Below are positions 10,032 to 21,649 of a stretch of 64,000 nucleotides of DNA, one piece after another (positions within the stretch are counted from its first letter, which is position 1; every line of letters starts with the position of its first letter). Origin of the DNA: Zantedeschia hybrid cultivar (Eukaryota; Streptophyta; Magnoliopsida; Alismatales; Araceae). The position numbers were made by a program, and so were the translations under genes. The stretch covers positions 20,283,879-20,347,878 of the forward strand of contig JARZZO010000003.1 of NCBI GenBank assembly GCA_030544215.1, written 5' to 3'. Below the pieces are notes generated by a model that made no database searches, was not told the DNA's origin, and was given only the letters and a program-made list of their open reading frames with translations.

Positions 10032-10592
10032 ATTGATGATCTATTTGATCAATTACAAGTAGCCACTGTATTTTCAAAGATAGATCTTCGATCAGGATAT
10101 CATCAGTTGAGGATTAAAGAAGAAGACATTCCCAAAACAGCTTTTCGAACCAGGTATGGGCACTATGAATTTCTAGTCATGCCTTTTGGTTTAACCAATG
10201 CCCCTGCAGCTTTTATGGATTTAGTGAACCGGATATTCAAACCGTACTTGGATCATTTTGTAGTAGTATTTATATATTCTCCAACTGAGTAAGCACATAA
10301 GGAACATCTAAAGATTATTCTGGAAACTCTTAGAACTCACAAACTATATGTCAAATTTAGCAAGTGTGAGTTCTGGTTATAACAAATTCAATTCCTTGGT
10401 CATATTATTTCTAAAGAAGGCGTAGCTGTTGATCCGGCCAAGATTCAAGGTGTACTTAGTTGGGAAGCACCCAAGACCCCAACTGAAGTTCGGAGTTTCC
10501 TGGGTTTAGCAGGATACTACCGACGCTTTATAGAAGGGTTTGCTATTCTAGCAGCCCCTCTTACTAAACTAACCCGGAAAGGGGTAAACTTT
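10032..10592 (+). pseudogene. Chromovirus-2 RT C-terminal half, catalytic box deleted
   Basis: The sequence continues in frame from the TGA with SKIDLRSGYHQLRI, PKTAFRTRYGHYEF, MPFGLTNAPAAFMD and the RT connection region. Where Tekay-1 reads VFVDDILVY, this copy reads VVVFIYSPTE. A 12-base in-frame deletion near 10270 removes the Asp-Asp pair of the YVDD box. Further stops lie at about 10290 and 10380. Reverse transcriptase from this copy would be inactive. Confidence 0.85.
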
Positions 10593-11030
10593 TTGTGGAC
10601 AGAAGAATGTGACAAGAGTTTCCAGGAGCCAAAGAAAAGATTAACTACAGCTCCAGTCCTTGCCCTGCCTAGTGGAATCGAAGGTTTTGTCATCTATACT
10701 GATGCCTCAAGACAAGGTATTGGTTGTGTGCTCATGCAGCATGGTAGGGTAATTGCTTATGCATCCCGCCAATTAAAGGATCATGAGCTAAATTATCCTA
10801 CCCATAATCTTGAATTAGCAGCAGTAGTTCATGCACTCAAAATATGGAAGCATTATTTATAATGGAGTTCAATTTCAAGTCTTTACAGACCATTAGACCC
10901 TTAAATATATTTTCTCTCAGAAGGAGCTCAATCTTAGACAGTGGCGTTGGATAGAATTCTTAAAAGATTATGATTTTGAATTGAATTACCACCCAGGCAA
11001 GGCAAATATTGTAGTTGATGCTCTTAGTAG
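10593..11030 (+). pseudogene. Chromovirus-2 RNase H (frameshifted)
   Basis: An RNase H domain follows RT with VIYTDASRQGIG, YASRQLKDHE and LELAAVVHALKIW. A one-base insertion near 10861 shifts the frame after WKHYL. The next part (TDH, LKYIFSQKELNLR) is readable in another frame and contains a TAG. The C-terminal HPGKANIV...DALSRK part lies in the downstream integrase frame. Confidence 0.8.
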
Positions 11031-12543
11031 GAAGCGGTTGATGATGATCAGAGATTGGAAGATGATTGAGGAAGTTATTGCCTCCTTATCTCAGTTATCT
11101 ATCCAATCTGCCATTGTAGAAAGGATTTCTGAAGCTCAACAGAATGATCCTAAGTTGAAAGAATTGACTGATAAGCCTGGATTTAAAGCAAATGATCGTG
11201 GGGTAATATATTTCCAAGGTAAATTATGTGTCCTAGAGAATCGAGAATTAAGAAAGGAACTTTTGACAGAAGCTCACAAATCAAAGTTCACTATTCATCC
11301 TGGCAGTACCAAGATGTTCCAAGACATGAAACGTACTTTCTGGTGGCCAGGTATGAAGAAAGATATTGCTGATTTTGTTTCTAAATGCCTAGTTTGTCAA
11401 CAGGTTAAGGCAGAAAATCAAAGGCCCTCTGGACTTCTACAAAAGATAGAAATTCCAAAGTGGAAATTGGAACATATCACTATGGACTTTGTCGTGGGTC
11501 TTCCCCGAACAATGCGAGGACATGATGCCATATGGGTAATAGTAGATAGATTTACAAAATCTGCTCATTTCTTGCCAATTAAAATTTCACAATCAGTAGA
11601 AAGTTTGATCAAGTTGTACCTAGACAATATTATAAAGTTGCATGGGGTTCCTAAGTCAATTATCTCCGATAGAGATTCTAGATTTACCTCTCAAATATGG
11701 AAGAGTCTCCAGAAAGCTTTAGGCACTCAATTAAAATTCAGTACTGCCTTTCATCCTCAGACTGACGGCCAATCAGAAAGAACTATCCAGACACTAGAAG
11801 ATATGCTTAGAGCATGTAGTCTGGATTGGAAAGGAGATTGGGATAAAAACCTACCGTTGGTCGAGTTTGCCTATAACAATAGCTTCCATGCCAGTATTAA
11901 AATGGCTCCTTTTGAAGCTTTATATGGGAGACCCTGTAGATCACCTATATGTTGGGAAGAGTCTGGAGAGAGAGAAATGATAGGCCCGGATATTATACAG
12001 GCCAGTACAGAGAACATCCAACTTATCCGTCAAAGATTGATAGCTGCACAGAACCGACAAAAGAGTTATGCTGATCCGAGAAGAAAAGATGTTTCTTTTG
12101 AAGTCGGAGATCATGTTTTCCGAAAGGTTTCCCCATCAAAAGGGATTGTCAGATTTGGAAAACGAAGTAAGCTAGCACCTCGCTATATTGGTCCTTTCGA
12201 AATTCTGCAGAAGATTGGAGACGCAGCATATCAGTTAGCCTTACCACCTGCTCTAGAAGGAGTTTACAACATTTTCCATGTCTCTATGCTCAAGAAATAT
12301 CTTCATGATCCATCTCATGTCCTAGACTATGGCGAGCTTCCGATCCAGCCAAATCTGAGCTATGAAAAACAGCCAGTTCAAATCCTGGACTTCAAGACAA
12401 AAGAGCTCAGAAACAAGACAATCCCTTTAGTGAAAGTTTTATGGAGGATCCAGTCAACAAAGGAAGCAACTTGGGAAATGGAAGAAGAAATGAGGAGAAA
12501 GCACCCACATCTTTTCGGTAAGATCCTCACCATAATCAAGTAA
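10981..12543 (+). CDS. Chromovirus-2 integrase with C-terminal chromodomain
   Basis: This 520-codon open frame is the best preserved coding region of the element. It opens with the end of RNase H (HPGKANIVVDALSRK). It then has an HHCC zinc domain (His near residues 99-106, Cys near 135-138) and a core with Asp169, Asp230 and Glu266, the expected D-D35-E spacing. GDHVFRKVSP, LAPRYIGPF and a chromodomain-like tail (about residues 445-515, PLVKVLW, EATWEMEEEM) follow. Integrase inserts the cDNA, and the chromodomain is thought to steer it to heterochromatin. It is probably the 3' part of one pol frame, since the frameshift upstream separates it. Confidence 0.9.
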   Translation: MNYHPGKANIVVDALSRKRLMMIRDWKMIEEVIASLSQLSIQSAIVERISEAQQNDPKLKELTDKPGFKANDRGVIYFQGKLCVLENRELRKELLTEAHKSKFTIHPGSTKMFQDMKRTFWWPGMKKDIADFVSKCLVCQQVKAENQRPSGLLQKIEIPKWKLEHITMDFVVGLPRTMRGHDAIWVIVDRFTKSAHFLPIKISQSVESLIKLYLDNIIKLHGVPKSIISDRDSRFTSQIWKSLQKALGTQLKFSTAFHPQTDGQSERTIQTLEDMLRACSLDWKGDWDKNLPLVEFAYNNSFHASIKMAPFEALYGRPCRSPICWEESGEREMIGPDIIQASTENIQLIRQRLIAAQNRQKSYADPRRKDVSFEVGDHVFRKVSPSKGIVRFGKRSKLAPRYIGPFEILQKIGDAAYQLALPPALEGVYNIFHVSMLKKYLHDPSHVLDYGELPIQPNLSYEKQPVQILDFKTKELRNKTIPLVKVLWRIQSTKEATWEMEEEMRRKHPHLFGKILTIIK

Positions 12544-12584
12544 ATTATTTAGTTAGATTTAAAATTCGAGGACAAATTTTGTCT

Positions 12585-12597
12585 AAGGGGGAGAGGA
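12585..12597 (+). promoter_or_regulatory. Chromovirus-2 polypurine tract
   Basis: A purine run AAGGGGGAGAGGA directly precedes the 3' LTR start (TGTAAGG at 12598). It serves as plus-strand primer in reverse transcription. Confidence 0.85.
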
Positions 12598-14378
12598 TGT
12601 AAGGACCTTCAAGATTATGGTTACATGCCAACATATACATAATTATAAAAAGGATATATTCATAAATACCAAAAAAGTATAAACACAATTATGAAAAGTT
12701 TGAGGTTAATAATGTGATTGATGATTTTTAGAAGGTATTAAGTATAATATTTAAGGTCTCTGGAAGTGTCCTCAAAACACCAGAAAGAAGTTAAATTTAG
12801 TGACAAACTACTGAGTAGGAGTATAAATACAATTATAAAAAATACAAGGACTAAAGTGAAAAAGTACTAAAGGATATGACTAAAGGATAAAGGATATTGG
12901 TAAGGTTTCTTGACCATCAAGTGACTTAACCCTAGTTAATCTAACCAAGTTTCTTGACCACCAAGTAACCTAACCCTTAAGTAACCCAACCGTAGTTAAC
13001 CTAACCCCCAAGTAACCCCCCTTTAACCCTCCCCTCTCCTTCTATAAATAGGAGGGTGGTCCTCCCATTTCTCCCCATCCCATTCCCTTCCTTCCCACCT
13101 TCCCCTCCTTCCACCTTGCCCACATCCAAGAGAGTAAGAGAGAGAAAGAAAGAGAGAGAGAGAGATTTTAGAGCGGGAGTGGGTACTGTTCGCAGGATTC
13201 TTCACACGTGTAGGAAGAGGTTACTACTGTGTCCAAGAGAGCTCCTAGTTTAAAGGCAAGTACATGATTCTTTTTGCATGGTTATTTTCCTATTTCGAAT
13301 GGCCTGTTTTTCAAACATGTATTTTCCTACAAATTTAAGAAGATGCTACTAAGCCGTTATGCTGCCGAAATGGACCCCCAACCAAGATGCTACTAAGCCA
13401 TTATACTGCTGAAATGAACCCCTAACCAAGATGCTACTAAGCCGTTATGCTGCCGAAATGAACACCCAACCCATGCCTAAATCCCCATTTCTATAAGTCT
13501 CTCATATTAAAATCGAACATGCTACGGACAATGCCACCTTAGGAGTCCATGCGTTCGAATCATACAAGCATCTGTGTGAGGCGGACATAATTAAAAGATG
13601 TAACCCGAGGCAAACAGGTAAATCCTAGGTACGGTTCTTCCGGTCCAGGTGGGATGGGTGGGTCCCCCTGCTGCGCAGTGGAAGCGCCAGTGGATGCATG
13701 TCCGTTAAATAAGTGAAAAGATTCATGCTATCTGTATGTTATATATGTTTATGACTTCATGCTATTTCATGATCCTTTCACCATGCCATGATGCTATGAC
13801 ATATACTCATGCCATGCCATGCCATGTTTAAGTCAAGTCACGCCATGATGCCATGCCATGAATCTTTATGTTTATACCCATGCCATACCATGTTACGCCA
13901 CGCTCTCTTGACCATGCCATGATTTGCCATGATCCCTATGTTAGCTGAAGTTTGTTATATTATATTCTATCATGCCATGATTATGTAGTAATATCATGTT
14001 GTCTTTTTACGTTTATATATATGATAAGCCATGTAGTGGTATCATGTGCTTGCTGAGTCGGTAAACTCATCCACACTATTTAACCCCCTTTCAGGAGAGG
14101 ACCTTCTTGGGGCAACCGAGAAGTCTATCCGAGCTTAGTTTAGTTGAACAAATGTTGTTTTTTTAAGTCCAGTCCCTATGTAACTTACATGTTGTATCCC
14201 TGGACTTGATGTACTGTAATGCATTGTGTATGACATCTATATGAAATATTTTGTTTATTTATATGCAAAGTGCTCAACCTTAACTGTAAGTTATGTTCGG
14301 GTTGTTCCCGCTGTTAACGGGTCCCTTCGGTTCGTAGTAAGCCGGCATGACTGAACCGGCCGACAGGGGGTCGTTATA
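12598..14378 (+). mobile_element. Chromovirus-2 3' LTR
   Basis: It starts TGTAAGGACC and ends GTCGTTATA, where TTACA is expected. Its 1781 bp align with the 5' LTR once the copia solo LTR is removed. A segment of about 60 bp near 13690 is missing relative to the 5' LTR. It keeps the TATA box (13043-13050), the GA microsatellite, the triplicated 44-bp unit and the CCATG repeats. The two LTRs are close by eye, so insertion was fairly recent. Confidence 0.9.
13043..13050 (+). promoter_or_regulatory. Probable TATA box of chromovirus-2 3' LTR
   Basis: TATAAATA is the exact counterpart of 5035-5042, with the same flanking AACCTAACCC-type repeats upstream and GA microsatellite downstream. Confidence 0.6.
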
Positions 14379-15290
14379 GAGTCACATCACGATCAATCGA
14401 CTCGGGAGAGAAGACTGGCTACTCAGGGGCCATCATACGCCAAGGGGAAGATAGCAGCAGCGGCAGCAACTCCTTCGTCTGGATCGGGATCGTCGTCACT
14501 CGGCTCTAGATTCAGGAGGTTCTTTCGAGGTGGTGGCAGCAAAAGCGGTAGCAGTGGCAGTAGCAGACCCAGGCAGATGCAGCAAAGTCAGTTGGTACCC
14601 AGAACACAGCAGGAGGCAGTGTAGAGATTGCCAGTGGCTTGTCGCCATTGTGGTGGTACTCATGGTGGGACTCAATGTCCCGCATTCGTTGGGAGGTGTT
14701 ATACTTGTGGCCAGTAGGGCCATTTGGGGAGGTATTGCCCCTAGGGGCATGGTCAGGGGCAGGGACCGAGAGATCAAAAGAAGCCGAGGACCCGAGGGAG
14801 AGTTCTCACTATTACTAGGAAGGAGGCTTGCGCGTCTAACCTGGTGGAAGGTACACTTTCTATCCTTGGGAACTCCGCCCATGTGTTGTTTGATTTGCGT
14901 GCTTCACATTCCTTTATTTCTGAGCAGTTAGTAGATATTCTTTTTGCACCCGTTGATGAGATATCTGATGGACTGATGGTTGAGGTTTCTTCTGGGAATT
15001 TCATGTTGACTTATAACTGTATGGGTGAGTTTCCTTAGACCATTGAGGGTCATCAGTTACCTGCCCAGTTAGTTGTGCTTACTATTCGTGACTTTGATGT
15101 CATCTTGGGCATGGACTGGTTGGAAGCTTATTATGCAAGGTGGACTGCCACAGGAAGAGAGTGCGCTTCTCCATCCCAGGCATCACGGCCTTCTACTTAT
15201 AAGGTATTAGGCTCTCTTCTCGTGGTATTCTTATTTCTGCTTTTAAAACCCAGAGGTTAAGTGTTGGTGGCTGTGAGGCTTTCCTTGCCT
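14379..15290 (+). pseudogene. Tekay-1 gag C-terminus, zinc knuckle and protease (decayed)
   Basis: Reading resumes after the chromovirus-2 insertion with a basic Gly/Ser-rich tail. A CCHC knuckle follows (CYTCGQ, GHLGRYC, about 14698-14739) with TAG codons inside and after it. A protease follows, with VLFDLRASHSFIS at about 14883. The usual DTGAS or DSGAS active site is thus altered to DLRAS. ILGMDWLEAYYA is retained near 15105. Several frame breaks occur to 15290. Confidence 0.75.
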
Positions 15291-15334
15291 CAGTAGTTGT
15301 AACTGGTGATAGGAGTGGTTCCAGTCCTTGGGAG

Positions 15335-16195
15335 GTGCCTATAGTCTGTGACTTTGTTGATGTGTTTCTTGAGGAGTTGCATGGCCTTCCTCCTCAGCGG
15401 GAGGTTGAGTTCACTATTGAGCTTGCACCGGATACGGCGCCCTTGTCTAAGGCCCCATATTGGATAGCTCCAGCCGAACTCCCTGAGTTGAAGGCACAAT
15501 TACATGAATTGCTGGATAAGGGTTTTATCCGTCTCAGCACTTCTCCATGGGGTGCTCCGGTTCTATTTGTTAGGAAGAAGGATCGTTCTTTTAGGCTGTG
15601 CATTGATTATAGACAGCTAAACCAAGTAACAGTAAAGAACAAGGACACACTTCCGAGGATTGATGATCTGATGGATCAATTGCAGTCTACTAGGGTATTC
15701 TCGAAGATTGACTTGAGGTCAGGGTATTATCAGATGAGGATCCATAAGGCTGATGTGAGTAAGACAGCTTTTAGGACTCGGTATAGACATTATGCGTTTT
15801 TGGTTATGTCTTTCGGCTTGACTAATTCTCCGACGGCTTTTATGGATTTGATGAACCGGGTCTTCAGGGCCTCCCTGAATCAGTTTGTGGTGGTGTTTGT
15901 AGATGATATTTTGGTGTATTTTTCTTCTGAGGAAGAGTATGTCACGCATCTTCAGGTGGTGTTGCAGGTTTTGAGAGAGCACCAACTCTATGCCAAGTTT
16001 AGCTAGTGTGAATTCTGGCTAGATAAGGTGCACTTCCTGGGGCATGTCATTTATGGTGACGGTATTACTGTAGATATAACCAAGATTGAGGCAGTGATGG
16101 ACTGGGGCAGACCGATGACAGTGACTGAGATCAGGAGCTTCCTGGGGTTAGTAGGGTATTACAGACGGTTTGTCTAAGATTTTTCTTCTATAGCG
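15335..16195 (+). pseudogene. Tekay-1 reverse transcriptase
   Basis: It contains LPPQREVEFTIELAP, WGAPVLFVRKKD, DYRQLNQVTVKN and KIDLRSGYYQMRI. The catalytic box VFVDDIL is intact (Asp codons at 15902-15907). A TAG replaces Lys at about 16004 (FS-stop-CEFWL) and a TAA follows near 16177. The fold is otherwise complete through the thumb and connection (SFLGLVGYYRRFV). Confidence 0.85.
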
Positions 16196-16201
16196 ACCCC
16201 C

Positions 16202-16705
16202 TTGTCGAGGTTGACTCGTAAGGGAGTTCGTTTTGTGTGGACTAAGGAGCATGAACGGAGCTTTACTGAGTTGAAGACTCGTCCCACTTCGGCTCCAATT
16301 ATAGTGCTTCTATCTGGTTCTGGTGGATTCGTGGTTTACTCATATGCATCTCGTCGAGGTTTAGGTGCGGTTCTAATGCAGTATGGTAAGGTTGTGGCCT
16401 ATGCTTCTAGACAGCTGAAGAAGCATGAGGAGAACTACCCTACTCATGACTTGGAGTTGGAGGCTGTGGTATTTGCATTGAAGATTTGGCGGCACTACTT
16501 ATATGGGGAGAAGTTCCAGGTCTTCACTGATCATAAGAGCCTGAAGTATGTATTCACGCAGAAGGATCTGAACTTAAGGCAGCGCCGATGGATGGAGTTT
16601 ATTAAGGATTATGATCTTGACCTCTCTTACCATCCAGGCAAGGCGAACGTGGTGGAGGACGCCTTGAGTCGGAAGACGGTCATGTCATATCTCATGATTC
16701 GGTAG
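16202..16705 (+). pseudogene. Tekay-1 RNase H
   Basis: This 167-codon frame covers RNase H with YASRQLKKHEENYPTHDLE, FTDHKSLKYVF and HPGKANVVEDALSRK. The first catalytic Asp is lost: the motif reads VVYSYASRRGLG where chromovirus-2 has VIYTDASRQGIG. The frame ends at TAG 16703-16705. Confidence 0.85.
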
Positions 16706-17339
16706 TGGAGATTGTTTGAGCAAGTTGTGGAATCTTCCTTTAAGATTCCTCAAGAGGCTGATAGCGCCATACTGGCCAGCATGACTGTGTCGCCAGCAGT
16801 GTACCATGCGGTGATCGAGGCTCAGAGAGCGGATGCAGAGTTACCACAGATTCTCCAAATATCAGAGGTGGAGTTGTGGGATGACGACACAGTCAAATTT
16901 AGAAGCAGACTCTATGTTCCAGCTGAGGAAGAGGTGCGCATGAGTGTCCTAAATGAGGTGCATCGTTCTAGATATGTAGTGCATCCCAGAATGACTAAAA
17001 TGTATCATTGTTTGAGAAGGTACTTTTGGTGGCCTGGCATGAAGAAGGACGTGGCTGAGTATGTGGCAAGGTGCCTGACTTGTCAACAGGTTAAGGCTGA
17101 ACATCAGAGACCAGGAAGGTTGTTATAGCCATTATTGATCTCGGAGTGGAATGGGAACACGTGACTATGGACTTTGTGATGGGACTACCCGTACCACCCA
17201 GTAGGAGAGACGCGATCTGGGTCATTGTTGATCGACTGACCAAGCCAGTGCACTTTCTAGCTATTAGGAAGGACTGGTCAGTCGGTAAGTTGGCTAGGTT
17301 GTTTATGGACCGGATCATCTCTCTGCATGGGGTGCCCTT
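16706..17339 (+). pseudogene. Tekay-1 integrase, N-terminal part (split)
   Basis: It has the HHCC zinc domain (EVHRSRYVVHP and CLTCQQVKAEHQRP), then a frame break near 17128. The first core motif MDFVMGLP and VIVDRLTKPVHF follow. An Ogre-type solo LTR inserted at 17340 interrupts it right after LHGVP. The target duplication CCCTT lies at 17335-17339. Confidence 0.85.
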
Positions 17340-18577
17340 AGTGAGTGCTCAAATAGTGATGTGTGATTATCATGAAAATTTTGTTGATTAAGTGACAAAT
17401 AAACCTATTAAAAGCTATGTGATCGCCAAAAACTTTTGACTAAAAAGTTACAAAACACAGAGTTTGATCGCTTACCTGTTTTAGATGTAGGAGATGTTGA
17501 AGTTCTTGATTCTCCTCCTTCAGCTGGCTGAAGAAAAAGAGCCCTTCTAACTTTATTCTTGCTTTGAATGTTGATTGGACTTTGAGGATCATCTAGATTT
17601 CCTTTCCTTGTTGATTCCTTCCTTTTGATCTCCTTTGTACCTTGCAAAAAGTAGAAAGAAAGAAAGAGGGAAAGAACAATAAGAACTCAAATAGTGGTAG
17701 TATCTATCTCAATAATAATTTCAATCATGCAACTTAAACGAATGAACTCACTTGTTTGTGGTCTTTGAAACCCCTTTAACACATGGATTGGAAAATAATG
17801 CTAGTGAGTGTGCGCAGTATGGAGTGATGTGATGAGAAATTATGAACTAATATGATAAAAATATGAGAACTGAGTTGGATGGCCCCTGGAAAGTCTTGGT
17901 TCTTGAATGGATGAAGAAAGGACGAAGAGAGACGAAGCTTGCTTCAAGACTCCTGGAAGTAGTAGCAGCGCCTCGATCCTTCAACGTTTGGACGTCGTCT
18001 CTTTCTTAAAATCCTTAACCTTTTCTTCTTCATAAGCTTGTGTATTTATAGACTTAAGTTCATGCATCCGTGGTTACTTACAGATTAACATGAAAGAATT
18101 TGGAGCCAATCTAAATAAGAAATAGATAAGCACAGTCTAATTCATCATTATCTGTAATTAACTAAAACGCGTCGTCCAAGAGAGACGCCTTTTAGCTTAA
18201 TTAAGATAAGGATAAATATCTGGAAGAAGAAACAAAATTAGTTTAGAAAACTTAAATGACGTCGTGCCTGGCAGACGTCTTTAAGTTTATTAATAAATTA
18301 ATTAAAAATCAGATTAATAGTCAAAATATGAATAAAACCCTAAATGACGTCTTCACAGGTCGACATCCTTTAGATTTTTTTATATTTGATTAAAAATCTG
18401 AGTTAAAATGAATTTCTTTAATAAACTTAAATTATGTCTGTCTGACCCGATGTCATTTAGATAATTAATCCAGAAAAATAATAAAAATGAACTAATGATT
18501 AAATATCAGACCATTTTGAGGCATTATTATATAACATGAAATTTACTCAAAATGATGTCAAAATTAGCGTGTCTACA
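17340..18577 (-). mobile_element. Ogre-type solo LTR with CCCTT duplication
   Basis: The 1238-bp insert ends in GTGTCTACA, the reverse complement of the Ogre LTR start TGTAGACAC. It begins AGTGAGTGCT, near the reverse complement of the LTR end AGCACTCACA, with one changed base. CCCTT flanks both sides (17335-17339 and 18578-18582). Integrase coding resumes immediately after it. Four inverted-repeat modules lie at 18162-18460. No internal region is present. Confidence 0.9.
18162..18460. repeat. 34-bp inverted-repeat modules, 4 units (Ogre-type solo LTR)
   Basis: Units start near 18162, 18252, 18341 and 18427, spaced 90, 89 and 86 bases. Each has a 10-base centre. The same four-unit, roughly 88-bp spacing recurs in the other Ogre-type LTRs of the window. 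Confidence 0.9.
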
Positions 18578-19449
18578 CCCTTGTCCATCGTGTCAGATCG
18601 AGATCCGAGATTTACTTCTAGGCTCTGGAAGAGTTTTTAGAAGGCCATGGGTACGCTGTTAGCTTTCAGCTCGGCTTACCATCCTGAGACTGATGGATAG
18701 TCAGAGAGGACCATTCAGACACTGGAGCATATGCTTAGGGTTTGTTGCCTAGATTGGGGAGATTCTTGGGAGCAACATTTGTCCAAGGTTGAGTTTGCTT
18801 ATAACAACAGTTATCATTCCAGTATCGGCATAACGCCGTATGAGGCTTTGTACGGGCGGCCATGTCGATCTCTTGTGAATAGGTCTGAGATTAGTGAGAG
18901 GCAGATGGAAGGACCAGAGATGGTACATTAGTGTGGAGAGGTTGCCAAGGTAGTGCAGCAGAGGTTGACTACAGCTCAGAGCAGGCAGAAGAGTTATGCA
19001 GATATCTGCAGGAGACTGCTTGAGTTCAAGTTGTGGACCATGTGTTTCTCCGAGTCTCACCCACCAAGGGTGTGATGAGATTCGGGAAGCAAGGTAAGCT
19101 GAGTCCGCAATATATTGGGCATTTTCCCATTCTTGCTCGAATTGGGGAAACGACGTATCAGCTAGCCATGCCACCCAGTCTTGCAGGAGTGCATGATGTG
19201 TTTCATGTTTCTTTGCTGAGGAAGTATGTCCAGGATCCATCTCATGTGTTGGACTTTTCGGAATTGGAGGTCGCTGAGGACTTGTCCTTTCTAGAGTATC
19301 CAGTGTGCATTGAGGATCACACGGAACAGGTCCTTCAGAACAAGGTTGTTCCCTTGGTAAAGGTGATTTGGCAGCATCGCTCTAGAGATAAGGCGACCTG
19401 AGAGCGGGAGGATGAGATGCGGGAACAGTTTCCATACCTTTTCTTGTAA
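18578..19449 (+). pseudogene. Tekay-1 integrase C-terminal part and chromodomain
   Basis: Reading resumes with SIVSDRDPRFTSRLWKS, the HPETDG...SERTIQTLEHML segment with the catalytic Glu, and YNNSYHSSIGITPYEALYGR. VSPTKGVMRFGKQGKLS and a chromodomain-like end (LVKVIWQHRSRDKAT, stop, EREDEM) follow. There are in-frame stops at about 18639, 18699, 18930 and 19399, and a frame break near 19020. It is clearly inactive. Confidence 0.85.
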
Positions 19450-19525
19450 GTTCTCTTGTGAGCTTGTACCATCATTTTTGTTCTCGTTATTTATATAGCA
19501 GTAATTTCGGGGATGAAATCCTTTT

Positions 19526-19538
19526 AAGGGGGGGAGAA
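19526..19538 (+). promoter_or_regulatory. Tekay-1 polypurine tract
   Basis: AAGGGGGGGAGAA stands directly before the 3' LTR. The same 13 bases stand abnormally before the 5' LTR at 2271-2283. The 76 bases between the coding end and this tract hold nothing recognisable. Confidence 0.9.
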
Positions 19539-19636
19539 TGTAAGGACTGAGGTTTCGGATATAGTTGTTGGACAGGTTGCGGTGTTGAACCATTTTGGTT
19601 TGGGCCCTCGTGGGCCTAGCGCATGGGTCAACGCGA

Positions 19637-19838
19637 TTCTGAATGGCGTCGGCTTTGGGGGACGCGATTTAGGAGCCATGCGGGGGTGCCACGTAGGCGA
19701 GCATTGGGGCGCAAGTGTATGGCCCCGGTCTGATCGTCTGAAAGGCATCTTGTATGGCCGACGCCATTCAGTGATCTGCCAGTGTACGACCCATGTCCTG
19801 TCGCCTGATTAGCGTCACTCTTGGACAACGTAATTTGG
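19637..19838. repeat. 34-bp inverted-repeat modules, 3 units (Tekay-1 3' LTR, upstream)
   Basis: Units lie near 19637-19672, 19738-19770 and 19806-19838, each with a 10-base centre. They are orthologous to the units at 2406-2606, with arm substitutions mainly at CpG (GCGTC to GCATC, GACGC to AACGT). Confidence 0.85.
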
Positions 19839-20393
19839 CGCTGTTTCAATTGTCGCTCCGAGCCCTCCCTCCTTTCCCTCATTCTCTCCATTCCTCTCTC
19901 TCTCTGAACGCTACGTTTCCCCCTTCCCCTTCTCCTTCCTATCCTCTCCCCATTCCTCCTCTTCCTCCACTCCATCAACCTCCTACCCCTCACCACTACC
20001 ACCATCGTCTCCTCTGCGGCACATTACTCTCCGGACGGTGGCCGACATCTCAGTGGAGTGACGGCATCTACGGTGGTACCGGCGGCGGCTTGCGGTGTAG
20101 CGGCGGCCGTTTGGAGCTAGGAGGAGTTCAAGTAACCGGTAGGGTGACGATCCTCATTGTGTTTTGTTTAAAACCATGATTTTTCTGCTTTAAAGCATAC
20201 GATGTATGTGGATATTTTCAGGTAGAAAGCATGGTTTAAGAGGGGGTTTAATGAAAATAGGCATTTTTATAAAATAGGATTTTGGGTGATGAATTAGCTA
20301 TTAGACTTCTCCCATTGTCTCCTTTGTGTTTTTTAGTGTTTTGGGTAGAAGAGGGGCCTTCGGTTTGGCTAGGTGGAATGCAGTTTCGGACGT

Positions 20394-20615
20394 AAAAAAC
20401 GTCCACTCAGGCCGACGCTATTTGAGATAGGCGTCTACCTGAGTCGATGCGATTTGCTGCCCATTTATCTAGTTCCTGAGGCTAGTGTGGGATAAAGAGC
20501 TGAATAGCATCGGCCATGGAGACGCCATTCAGGCCAGTACCCCAGGGACGGGCTCTGCGAAAACTAAATCAGTTTAGGGGGCTTAAATGACGTCGACCAC
20601 GGGCGACGCGAATCA
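20394..20615. repeat. 34-bp inverted-repeat modules, 4 units (Tekay-1 3' LTR, downstream)
   Basis: Units lie near 20394-20425, 20424-20456, 20500-20532 and 20583-20615. The third has a 9-base centre, the only exception I found in the window. Confidence 0.85.
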
Positions 20616-21649
20616 CGATAGAACTCCATTAATTCATGAAATTAAAATGTCTTTACAATATTAGATAACTCAGTTCAATGTATGTTTGGAACCGCACTTC
20701 AAGGACAAGGGTTTCTACGTGACCGGATCGCACTATGTTGTATTTTGTGCGATCGTGGACTTAGAGTGACAGTTGTTAGCGCTTGACACCCTGTGTCAGT
20801 GTGGGAGTGACACGGCGCCGGTGTGGGAGTGGTGGGGTGACGCCTGTACCCCGGTATATAGTTAGTACCGGTGTGGGAGTGGTACATTCTAGACAGGCCG
20901 AAGTAGCCAGCGCGCTATCCGAGGGGTTGTTGTTCTGTCCCAGCAGGTTGGTGTTTTCAGCGTTCGGCTGTGTGGTTTGTGTGTTTAGTCGAGACGCCGG
21001 TTATGGACTCCGTGGTGGAGTGGTTTCAGAGTTGTACCTATTGCATCTTCAAATGCATGTGTTTCATATCGGAATTTGGAAACTGTGTTTACTGCTTTAC
21101 TTATTAATTGCCTATTCGTGTTGTTGCACTTGTCGGTGAGTAAGTGGGTGGTAGGGATCGGAGGATCCCTACTGAGCCCATTTCGATGAGACTCACCCCT
21201 GGGGTTTTCAGGAGAGGGTTCTAGGCAGGCGTAGCGTGGAGGGTTTCGTCTCTGGTTGCGCGCCAGCAGCCATTGTTCCAGGGTATGCCCCGATGTAGTT
21301 GTTATTTCCTTTTCAGGCCTATACGTTTAATTATTTCTTTTCAGTTGGAATATGTAATTATTTGCTGAGTCGAGTCGAATTGTAATAATTTTTAATTCAT
21401 GCACTTCCTTTACAATTCAATGTATTGTGGAATGTTTAGCATAGTTTATCATTTATTTCCCAGACTTATTGAGATCCTAGTTTAGCTCTAAATTTTAATG
21501 ATTCGGTGCCCATAGTAATCGGATCCTCGATTATAGGGTGGCGGGTCGTTACAGTGGTGGAACTAATGAAGGCCTCGGGATGCGGATAATGCGGTGGGGT
21601 GATGGTACGTCAGTGTTTTGGCTGTGGCCTGTGGAATAGATAGACGAGG

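Larger units (their letters stand above)
19539..21553 (+). mobile_element. Tekay-1 3' LTR (full length)
   Basis: It spans 2015 bp from TGTAAGGACTG to GTCGTTACA. Layout: an upstream cluster of inverted-repeat modules (19637-19838), a pyrimidine-rich leader-like stretch (19855-20110), and a downstream cluster (20394-20615). The region 20690-21270 is missing from the 5' LTR. The right flank at 21554 is Ogre-like copy 1 gag-pol sequence on the minus strand, and no target duplication matches the left side. Confidence 0.9.
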
